Source: Poritiphilus flavus (GTDB taxonomy: Bacteria > Bacteroidota > Bacteroidia > Flavobacteriales > Flavobacteriaceae). Taken from it: a stretch of 64,000 nucleotides of DNA. The notes below the pieces were generated by a model. It had not been told where the DNA came from. It was given only the letters and a program-made list of their open reading frames with translations, and did not search any database. How positions within the stretch are numbered: the stretch's first letter is position 1; every line of letters starts with the position of its first letter. Positions 32,525 to 40,149 of the stretch are shown in pieces. The stretch lies in contig NZ_WXYO01000001.1 in assembly GCF_009901585.1 (NCBI RefSeq), forward strand, positions 496,001 to 560,000. The letters are read 5' to 3'. A program made the translations under genes and the position numbers.

Positions 32525-33859
32525 ATGAGAAATCTTTTTTTCATTCTTGTCTTATTACTTACGGTTAATTATACCCAGGCCCAGGAGATCCCATACAGTT
32601 TCTCCCTGGAAGAGGCCGTAGCCTATGCCCTGGAGAATAATTACAATGCTATAAATGCAAACCGGGACATCATAGATGCGCAAAAACAGAAATGGGAAAC
32701 CATCGCGGATGGACTACCTCAGATCAGCGGAGCCATTAGTTACCAGAATCAATTAATACAACCTGTGGCTCAGATCCCTGCTGAATTTTTCGGTGGAGAA
32801 CCGGGTGATTTTGAGGAAGTTGTTTTCGGCCAGCCTCAGCAGGCAACTGCCACCGCGACTTTGACACAGCAGATCTTTGACGGTTCTTATATCGTGGGTG
32901 TTCAGGCCACTAAGGCTTTTATGAGATACAGCCAGAACAATAAGGAAAAAACCGAACAAGATGTACGTCAGGCTGTGGTAGAGGCTTATGGAAATGTTCT
33001 TTTGGCCACAGAAAGTGTGATAATTCTACAAAATAACAAAGCCACCCTGGACAAAAACCTCTTTGAAACGCGGAAGCTTTTTGAAAATGGTCTGGGGGAT
33101 GAGGAAAGTGTAGAGCAATTGCAAATTACCCTGGCTGGTGTAAACAGCCAGCTGAAAAATGCAATCAGGCTAAGGGAAATTACGTTACAAATGCTCAATC
33201 TGAATATGGGATTACCCATAGACAACAGAACGGAGTTAAAAGAGAGTCTTGACGATCTTACTCAAAAGCAAATAGATCCCACGCTTACCGAATCTGAGTT
33301 CAATATGGAGAACAATGTGGATTACAAACTGGTTTTGAACCTTAATGAGCAGCGGTTCTACGAATTGAAATTGGCTAAAAGCCGGGCTTTACCCACACTG
33401 AATGCCTTTGTTAACTACGGGGGTAACTCTTTTAGCGACAGCTTCAATTTCCTGAGTCAGGGTACACAATGGTTTGAATCTTCTGTCTTGGGCTTCGATC
33501 TGAATATTCCGCTATTTAGCTCTTTTAAGCGAAGCGCAAGTACCCAAAGGGCAAAAATAGCCCTGGAAAAAGCCAAAACAGAGCTGACACAGACCGAAGA
33601 ACGAATCCGGTTACAACTGGAAAATGCCAAGAGCGATTACATACTGGCCATTGAAGAATACGGAACCAGTAAAGAGAACCTGGACCTGGCCGAACGTATC
33701 GAAAGAAAAAATCAAATAAAATACAGCGAGGGTATTGCCTCCAGCTTTGAATTGCGCCAGGCGCAGACTCAGTTGTACACTGCCCAACAGGAGTACCTTC
33801 AGTCTATGGTTGATGTCATCAATCGAAAAACAACTTTAGAAACAATATTGAATAACTAA
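32525..33859 (+). CDS. TolC-family outer-membrane efflux protein
   Basis: A 444-residue outer-membrane channel subunit with signal peptide (MRNLFFILVLLLTVNYTQAQ) and two OEP repeats: first half with YSFSLEEAVAYALENNYNA and LTQQIFDGSYIVGVQATKA, second half with LGFDLNIPLFSSFKRSASTQ and the closing coiled coil EGIASSFELRQAQTQLYTAQ. It would form the trimeric exit duct for the RND pump encoded downstream. It begins at the base after the regulator's stop codon. The gap to the adaptor gene is 122 bp and contains a 9-bp inverted repeat. Confidence 0.93.
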   Translation: MRNLFFILVLLLTVNYTQAQEIPYSFSLEEAVAYALENNYNAINANRDIIDAQKQKWETIADGLPQISGAISYQNQLIQPVAQIPAEFFGGEPGDFEEVVFGQPQQATATATLTQQIFDGSYIVGVQATKAFMRYSQNNKEKTEQDVRQAVVEAYGNVLLATESVIILQNNKATLDKNLFETRKLFENGLGDEESVEQLQITLAGVNSQLKNAIRLREITLQMLNLNMGLPIDNRTELKESLDDLTQKQIDPTLTESEFNMENNVDYKLVLNLNEQRFYELKLAKSRALPTLNAFVNYGGNSFSDSFNFLSQGTQWFESSVLGFDLNIPLFSSFKRSASTQRAKIALEKAKTELTQTEERIRLQLENAKSDYILAIEEYGTSKENLDLAERIERKNQIKYSEGIASSFELRQAQTQLYTAQQEYLQSMVDVINRKTTLETILNN

Positions 33860-33867
33860 GTGTATGG

Positions 33868-33924
33868 GTTTAACTGTTTAGAAGTTTAGGTGGATGAAGA
33901 TCAATTTATAAATCACAGTTAAAC
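33868..33924 (+). repeat. Intra-operon inverted repeat between tolC-like and adaptor genes
   Basis: GTTTAACTG at 33868-33876 and CAGTTAAAC at 33916-33924 form a 9-bp perfect inverted repeat with a 39-base loop. There is no T-run, so it is not a standard terminator. It might protect or process the operon transcript. Confidence 0.4.
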
Positions 33925-33981
33925 GCATTTAACGAATAAACGTATAAACATCAAGATTTTATCAACTATTAAACCAGAGCG

Positions 33982-35151
33982 ATGAAGAAATTAAGCTACT
34001 TATTAATTGCCGGAATACTGCTTTCGGCATGTGGAGCGGGAGAACAAAAGTCCATGGAAGGTCTGATTGCAGATGGCAACCTGGACGCTTTAAAATCCAA
34101 GCGGCAGGAGATCTCAGAACAGCACAAGCAGCTGGGAACAGAGATCAGGCTTTTGGATTCCGTGATCGATGCACTGGACACCAATAAGAATTTTCCTTTG
34201 GTCACCACCTTTGAGGCTAAAACCCAGGAATTCCATCACTATCTGGACCTTCAGGGTAATGTGTCTACAAAGCAAAATGTCCTGATCTACCCCGAAATGG
34301 CAGGCGCTCTTGTCCGTGTTTATGTCAAAGAAGGCCAACGCGTAAGCAAGGGACAACTGCTGGCTAAAATTGATGATGGAGGAGTAGGCAGCGTTCTGGA
34401 ACAGCTTAAAACCGAAGCTGCTCTGGCCAAAACGACCTACGAACGTCAAAAAAGGCTGTGGGATCAAAAAATTGGTTCGGAGATACAGTTTCTTCAGGCC
34501 AAAGCGAACTACGAAGCCATTGATAACTCCGTAAAGTCTACACAGAGTCAGTTAAGCAAGTCTACCATACGGGCTCCCTTCTCAGGTATTATTGACAATG
34601 TGCTTCAGGATCAGGGGACTGTAGTATCTCCGGGTACCGGAGTGGCAGTATTCAGGATTGTCAACCTGGCTGATATGTACATAGAAGTAGATGTTCCCGA
34701 AAGCTATCTGGGGGGTGTCAGCAAAGGCAAACCCGTTCAGGTATATTTCCCGGTCCTGGACGATAGCGTATCTACCCAGGTAAGGGAAACCGGGAATTTT
34801 ATCGACCCCACAAACCGTTCCTTCAGAGTAGAGATCCCCGTCCCTAACAAAAATGGAATGGTTAAACCTAACCTGACAGCCCGCGTAAAGATCAACGATT
34901 ATACCAACAAAGAGGCTATTTTGGTTCCTCAGAGTGTGATCTCAGAAAATGCGGAAGGTGAGCAGTACGTCTATACTGCCATAGACAAAAACGAAGCGAG
35001 TATCGCGAAAGCGTCCAAAAGGATCATTGCTACCGGGAAAACCCAGGGAGATTATGTTGAGGTACTATCAGGTATAAACTCAGGTGAGCAAATTATCATG
35101 GAAGGTGCCCGAAGTGTAAGGGAAGATCAGGAAATCAGAATTATTCAATAA
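33982..35151 (+). CDS. RND efflux periplasmic adaptor (membrane fusion protein)
   Basis: A 389-residue lipoprotein (lipobox LLSAC, Cys at residue 12-13) of the HlyD/AcrA type. A coiled-coil segment precedes the lipoyl half-motifs (EMAGALVRVYVKEGQRVSKG and STIRAPFSGIIDNVLQDQGT), followed by beta-barrel and membrane-proximal domains (VNLADMYIEVDVPESYL, LVPQSVISENAEGEQYVYTA). It bridges the RND pump and the TolC-like duct. The pump gene starts 7 bp after its stop codon. Substrate range cannot be inferred. Confidence 0.93.
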   Translation: MKKLSYLLIAGILLSACGAGEQKSMEGLIADGNLDALKSKRQEISEQHKQLGTEIRLLDSVIDALDTNKNFPLVTTFEAKTQEFHHYLDLQGNVSTKQNVLIYPEMAGALVRVYVKEGQRVSKGQLLAKIDDGGVGSVLEQLKTEAALAKTTYERQKRLWDQKIGSEIQFLQAKANYEAIDNSVKSTQSQLSKSTIRAPFSGIIDNVLQDQGTVVSPGTGVAVFRIVNLADMYIEVDVPESYLGGVSKGKPVQVYFPVLDDSVSTQVRETGNFIDPTNRSFRVEIPVPNKNGMVKPNLTARVKINDYTNKEAILVPQSVISENAEGEQYVYTAIDKNEASIAKASKRIIATGKTQGDYVEVLSGINSGEQIIMEGARSVREDQEIRIIQ

Positions 35152-35158
35152 AAGTACT

Positions 35159-38100
35159 ATGAGTAAGAGCAGACAGCAAAAGAATGCGGATAAAGAGTTC
35201 AGGCTTTCGTCCTGGGCGATTGATAATCCTTCGGTGATCTATGTGATGATTGGCATCTTCTTCCTCATTGGCCTTTCTTCCTACTTTTCAATGCCGCGTG
35301 AGGATTTTCCGGAAGTTGAGGAAACCAAGATCTATGTCAGCACCTTATATCCGGGCAATACCGCGGAGGATATTGAGAGACTGATCACCGATCCGCTGGA
35401 AGACAAACTTAAAAACGTCAGTAACCTGGTAGAGATCACCTCCACTTCTCAGGAAGATTACTCCATGATCGTAGTGGAATTTGATGAGGAGATCACGGTG
35501 GAAAACGCCAAACAGAAAGTCAAGGACGAGGTTGATAGTGAAAAAGCGGGAGAAGACTGGCCTATATTCAACGGGGCAAAGGTAGAACCCAATGTGTTTG
35601 ATCTGAATCTGTCCGAATCCTTCCCTATCATGAATGTGAACCTTACCGGGGATTATCCGGTAGAGAAGCTCAAGGAATACGGGGAATATCTGGAGGATGC
35701 CATAGAAGACCTGCCTCAGATCAAGGAGGTAGACATTCGAGGTGCCCAGGAAAAAGAAGTGGAAGTGGCTGTGGACATCTACAAGATGATGGCAGCGAAG
35801 GTTAGCTTTGAAGACGTGATAAATGCCATTAGGAATGGTAATATGACGGTTTCCGCGGGAAACCTTAAGACCAGCGGACAGCGTAGGACCATTCGCATTC
35901 TGGGAGAAATTGAAACCCCTTCAGAGCTGAACAATTTTGTTGTAAAGTCCGAGAATGGTAAGGCGGTCTATCTTAGAAACATCGCCAATATTACGTTCAA
36001 GGAAGAAGACAAGACCACCTATGCGCGAGAGCATGGAAGCAGTGTGGTTATGCTGGACATCAAAAAAAGATCCGGCAAAAATGCCATTACCGCTGCAGAC
36101 AATATCAGGGAGATCGTTAAAGAGTCACAGGAAAACTATTTCCCTGCAGACCTTAAAGTTACGATCGCCAATGACTCCTCCAGCCGTACGCTGAACCAGG
36201 TAAGTGACCTGGTTAACAACATTATTTTCGGGATTATACTGGTGGTTACCGTACTGATGTTCTTCCTCGGGTTCAGGAATGCACTTTTCGTGGGATTTGC
36301 TATTCCCATGTCGATGTTCATGTCTTTTATGATCCTTTCCACCCTGGGCTTTACTATGAATACCATGATCCTGTTTGGATTGATCATGGGTCTGGGTATG
36401 CTGGTGGATAATGGGGTGGTAGTTGTGGAAAACGTATATCGCCTTATGGATAAAGAGGGAATGTCCCGTATTGAAGCAGCGAAAAAAGGGATTGGTGAGA
36501 TCGCTTTCCCTATCATCATTTCTACTGCAACTACAGTGGCCGCGTTTGTGCCACTCGGTATGTGGCCGGGGATCATGGGAGAGTTTATGATCTTCTTCCC
36601 GATCACACTTTCAGTAGTTCTGGGTTCATCCTTGTTTGTGGCCATCTTTATGAATTCTATGCTGGTATCCAGCTTTATGGAAGTGGGCGAAAAGGTACTG
36701 ACCAGGAAACAGTTGATACGTCTTACCCTGATCCTCGGAGGTTTTGGCTTGTTCATTTTCATTGTAGGTGGAGAGGTCAGAGGCCTGGGGACCTTGATGA
36801 TCGTCGTTGCCGGTATGTTCTGGATATACAAATACTTCCTGAAAAAGGCAGCGCTGAAATTCCAGAAAGGTACGCTTGTTCGCTTTGAGAACTGGTACGA
36901 AAGACGGATTACACATGCGTTGAAAGGCAGGAATGTTTATTGGTACTTCAGTGTGACCGTATTATTGTTGATCGCTGCATTTATGTCCTTTGGGGCATCC
37001 CTGGGAAGTGGCAGGACCAAAGTGGAGTTTTTCCCGGACAATACCCCTAACGAAGTATATGTATACATAGAATACCCTCAGGGAACAGCCATTGAAAAGA
37101 CCAATGAGATTACCCAGGACATTGAAAACCGCGTCTATGCCATTGCCGATGGGGATGAATATATGAGAGGAAGGCATAATGTGCTGGTGGAATCTTCAGT
37201 TTCTCAGGTTGGAAAAGGAGCGGAAAATCCCTTTACAGAAGGCGGATCAGCCGCTGAGATGCCACACCGGGGAAAGATCACCATATCTATGCGTGAGTTT
37301 AAATTCCGGGAAGGAAATGACACTGAGATCCTGCGAAAAAAGATACAGGACGGCCTGAAGGGTATTTATCCCGGCGTCGCCATTTCTGTCGAAAAAGATG
37401 CCGTTGGGCCGCCTGCCGGTTATCCCATAAACATTGAAATTGAGGGCTCCAATTACGATACCCTCATCAATACGGCAGAAAGAATGCGCAATTTCATCAA
37501 TACCAAGAACATTGCCGGTATTGAAGAACTCAAGATCGATGTAAACAAAGGCAAACCCAGTATGCAAGTGGTTGTAGACCGGGAAAAAGCCGGAGAACTG
37601 GGTGTTGCAGTGGGCCAGGTTGGTACCCAACTTAGACGTTCCCTATTCGGTGATAAAGCAGGTATCTATAAGAAGGATGGTGAGGATTACGATATCAATG
37701 TCCGGTTTAATGAAGATCTGCGCTACAATACCAGTGCCCTGTTTAACCAGAACATCATTTTCAGGGATCAGGCTTCAGGTCAGATCAAGGAAATCCCTGT
37801 CTCTGCCGTGGCCTCACAGCGGAACACCTCTTCCTTTAGCGCCATCAAACACCGGGATACAAAGCGTGTGGTAACCGTGTATTCCGGATTACAACCCGGA
37901 TTTACTGACGCGGGTGCGATCGTTGCGCAGATCCAGAAGGAAATGGAAGAATTCCAGGGACTTCCTGCCGGAGTAAAAATCGATTTTACCGGGCAGATCG
38001 AAGAGCAAAACAAACAGATGAACTTCCTGATGGGCGCATTTTTTGCCGGTTTGGGTCTCATTATGTTAATATTGATATTCCAGTTTGGAGGCATCTCCAA

Positions 38101-38671
38101 ACCAGCGATCATCATGACGGCCATATTCCTGAGTTTTATTGGTGTATTCGGCGGATTGATGCTCACCGGATGGCCTTTTGTGATCATGATGACCATGATG
38201 GGTATTATTTCCCTCGCCGGTATTGTGGTAAACAATGGGGTGGTGCTTTTGGATTATACACAGATACTAATTGACCGTAAAAAAGTGGCCCTTGGCCTGG
38301 AAGACAAGGATCTGTTGACCAGGGAACAGGTAACGGAAGTGATCATACGTGGCGGAAAAGCCAGGTTGCGACCGGTAATCCTTACGGCCATAACCACCGT
38401 GCTGGGGCTGATCCCACTGGCAATAGGCCTGAACATCGATTTTGTATCCTTGTTTTCAACATTCGATCCTAAGATCTATTTGGGAGGTGATAATGTGATC
38501 TTCTGGGGACCTTTGGCCTGGACCGTGATCTTCGGACTTATTGTGGCCACCTTCCTCACCCTGATCATCGTTCCGGTATTGTTCAATATCGTTTACCGCC
38601 TGAAATTGTGGATACGAAGTAAAAGGACGGTACCTGTAAAGAAAGAAGAAGAGTTAGAACTGGCAGCTTAG
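35159..38671 (+). CDS. RND family efflux permease (AcrB/HAE1 type)
   Basis: A 1170-residue inner-membrane proton-driven pump with the expected two-fold architecture: TM1 near residues 27-45, a large periplasmic loop, TM2-6 at about 345-560, a second loop, and TM8-12 near the C-terminus. The TM4 proton-relay region reads GMLVDNGVVVVENVYR, with D417 followed by Asn rather than a second Asp. TM10-11 show GIISLAGIVVNNGVVLLDY. A stretch between TM6 and the second half (about 520-590) is longer than in E. coli AcrB and includes two extra hydrophobic segments. It ends the tetR-tolC-mfp-rnd operon. Confidence 0.94.
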   Translation: MSKSRQQKNADKEFRLSSWAIDNPSVIYVMIGIFFLIGLSSYFSMPREDFPEVEETKIYVSTLYPGNTAEDIERLITDPLEDKLKNVSNLVEITSTSQEDYSMIVVEFDEEITVENAKQKVKDEVDSEKAGEDWPIFNGAKVEPNVFDLNLSESFPIMNVNLTGDYPVEKLKEYGEYLEDAIEDLPQIKEVDIRGAQEKEVEVAVDIYKMMAAKVSFEDVINAIRNGNMTVSAGNLKTSGQRRTIRILGEIETPSELNNFVVKSENGKAVYLRNIANITFKEEDKTTYAREHGSSVVMLDIKKRSGKNAITAADNIREIVKESQENYFPADLKVTIANDSSSRTLNQVSDLVNNIIFGIILVVTVLMFFLGFRNALFVGFAIPMSMFMSFMILSTLGFTMNTMILFGLIMGLGMLVDNGVVVVENVYRLMDKEGMSRIEAAKKGIGEIAFPIIISTATTVAAFVPLGMWPGIMGEFMIFFPITLSVVLGSSLFVAIFMNSMLVSSFMEVGEKVLTRKQLIRLTLILGGFGLFIFIVGGEVRGLGTLMIVVAGMFWIYKYFLKKAALKFQKGTLVRFENWYERRITHALKGRNVYWYFSVTVLLLIAAFMSFGASLGSGRTKVEFFPDNTPNEVYVYIEYPQGTAIEKTNEITQDIENRVYAIADGDEYMRGRHNVLVESSVSQVGKGAENPFTEGGSAAEMPHRGKITISMREFKFREGNDTEILRKKIQDGLKGIYPGVAISVEKDAVGPPAGYPINIEIEGSNYDTLINTAERMRNFINTKNIAGIEELKIDVNKGKPSMQVVVDREKAGELGVAVGQVGTQLRRSLFGDKAGIYKKDGEDYDINVRFNEDLRYNTSALFNQNIIFRDQASGQIKEIPVSAVASQRNTSSFSAIKHRDTKRVVTVYSGLQPGFTDAGAIVAQIQKEMEEFQGLPAGVKIDFTGQIEEQNKQMNFLMGAFFAGLGLIMLILIFQFGGISKPAIIMTAIFLSFIGVFGGLMLTGWPFVIMMTMMGIISLAGIVVNNGVVLLDYTQILIDRKKVALGLEDKDLLTREQVTEVIIRGGKARLRPVILTAITTVLGLIPLAIGLNIDFVSLFSTFDPKIYLGGDNVIFWGPLAWTVIFGLIVATFLTLIIVPVLFNIVYRLKLWIRSKRTVPVKKEEELELAA

Positions 38672-38690
38672 GTCTGCTGGTAAAAAGAAA

Positions 38691-38820
38691 CCGCCCGGGG
38701 AGTGCAATCTTTTGGTCAGTTCGAGCGCAGTCGAGAACTAATGCGTTTGTATCTAATTATAGTTACAAACCTTTCGACTCCGCTCAAGGCGACCACCGAT
38801 GGAACGCACTTCCCGGGCGG
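38691..38820. repeat. 130-bp nested palindromic element
   Basis: Outer arms CCGCCCGGGGAGTGC (38691-38705) and GCACTTCCCGGGCGG (38806-38820) are almost perfectly complementary. Inside lie TGGTCAGTTCGAGCGCAGTC and its imperfect counterpart ending GCTCAAGGCGACCA, then GTTTGTA and TACAAAC around an 11-base centre. The whole region can fold into one long hairpin between two convergent genes. The GAGCGCAGTCGAGAAC type core resembles dispersed palindromes seen in flavobacterial intergenic regions, from memory. It may serve as a bidirectional terminator or be a non-autonomous mobile repeat. Confidence 0.75.
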
Positions 38821-38830
38821 CTATATATTC

Positions 38831-40138
38831 CTACTGTTCCTCGAAAGGAGGAATTGGAAATTGAGTGTGAATGATATCTCCTGCCCTGTCTATAGGAAGG
38901 AAGGTCGCATTCAGCCTGTCATACCTCCTAAGGTCGAACATAGCATGTCCCTCAGCCCATAAAGAGTAAGCGCGGTTATAGAGCATTTCGTCTGTAAGCT
39001 CGGGTGCCGCAACCGTCCCCGCATAGTCTCCCAGGCCGTAAGCGTTCCTGATGATATTCAAGGCGTCAACCGCATCGGTCAGATTTCCCTGCTGGATACT
39101 GGCCTCTGCGTAGATCAGTATCAATTCCTCATTTCGGATATGATCTATAGGCGTAGTTGCACTGGCATAGAGATCTATCTCATGCGTACCGTTCAAACCA
39201 TCCCTGGCAACAGGATCGTCCCGCATTCTGAATTTATCTATACGTGTATCTCCTGCCTGGATATCATTGATGAACCTGTCATGTACAATATACTGGTCTC
39301 CACTTTGCTGTGGAGCTTTGAAGATAGGATTCAATAATTCTGTTCCTCCCTGAGCGTATATGCGCTTGGGACCAATTGCAAGGTCTGCAGCATCCAGTGA
39401 AAGGAAAGAGTCCTGCAGCAGCGAAAGTGCTCCGGCATAATCTTCCTGATGGATGGCCACCCTGGCCGCAACTGCCCTGTTGAACTGAGCAAAAGTAGCC
39501 GGAGTATTAAACCCGTCGAAACCTGTAGAGAATTCCATTGCAAATTCCCCACTCTGGAGGGCGGCAAAACCGTCATCCAGGAAAGTCCTTAGGGCCTGGA
39601 ACCCCTCTGCTCTGCTTACGAAAGGCCCGAGGTTATTCGGATCAGAAACGTCTATACGCACCCCGTTGTCTCCAAGAAGGTTCAGTACATCCAGGAGCAT
39701 ATAGGCTTTATAGGTCAATGCAAGACCCCTGTAGCCATTTTTCTGTGCATCGGTCACCGGAGCATCTGCCAGGGCATCCAGTATAAAATCCGCATTCTTT
39801 ACCGCCTGATAACGGGCAAACATAGTACCCGTAAGCTGTGGTTCAGAGCCGGTTAATTGTACCCCTTCCTTACCGATCAGCGTAGCTGTGGTTGTGGGAT
39901 CTGATGCGTTAAAATCATACAATTCACGAGCAATAGATCCAGTGGCTGTTATATATCCACCCCAACCACTTCTCGCTTTGGATTCCAATCCCTGTGCCAG
40001 GAAATTCAGGGTCTCCTCTGTAGGGTTGCCCAATACTCCTCCAATACTTGGCTGGTTGGGATCTGTAACCTCATCCAGCGAACACGAGAACAGAAGCAGT
40101 GAGGCCCCTAATATTTTCAAACTTTTTATCGTCTTCAT
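38831..40138 (-). CDS. SusD/RagB family lipoprotein, second pair
   Basis: A 435-residue SusD-like lipoprotein (LLLFSCSLDEV, Cys at residue 19). It is shorter than the SusD at 22-24 kb and belongs to the subgroup starting VTDPNQPSIGGVLGNPT. The helical TPR-like region includes ALTYKAYMLLDVLNLLGDNG, and the C-terminal part RNEELILIYAEASIQQGN and NRAYSLWAEGHAMFDLRRYD matches the RagB domain. It follows the SusC gene by 11 bp on the minus strand. No enzymes or regulators flank the pair, so the substrate is unknown. The gene ends 10 bp from the palindromic element. Confidence 0.93.
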   Translation of the reverse strand: MKTIKSLKILGASLLLFSCSLDEVTDPNQPSIGGVLGNPTEETLNFLAQGLESKARSGWGGYITATGSIARELYDFNASDPTTTATLIGKEGVQLTGSEPQLTGTMFARYQAVKNADFILDALADAPVTDAQKNGYRGLALTYKAYMLLDVLNLLGDNGVRIDVSDPNNLGPFVSRAEGFQALRTFLDDGFAALQSGEFAMEFSTGFDGFNTPATFAQFNRAVAARVAIHQEDYAGALSLLQDSFLSLDAADLAIGPKRIYAQGGTELLNPIFKAPQQSGDQYIVHDRFINDIQAGDTRIDKFRMRDDPVARDGLNGTHEIDLYASATTPIDHIRNEELILIYAEASIQQGNLTDAVDALNIIRNAYGLGDYAGTVAAPELTDEMLYNRAYSLWAEGHAMFDLRRYDRLNATFLPIDRAGDIIHTQFPIPPFEEQ

Positions 40139-40149
40139 AATAATTTTTT

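Noticed and set aside
36401-36415. Missing second Asp in the TM4 proton relay of the RND pump
   Set aside because: Asp-Asn in place of Asp-Asp is seen in other RND subgroups, so it is not a sign of inactivation.
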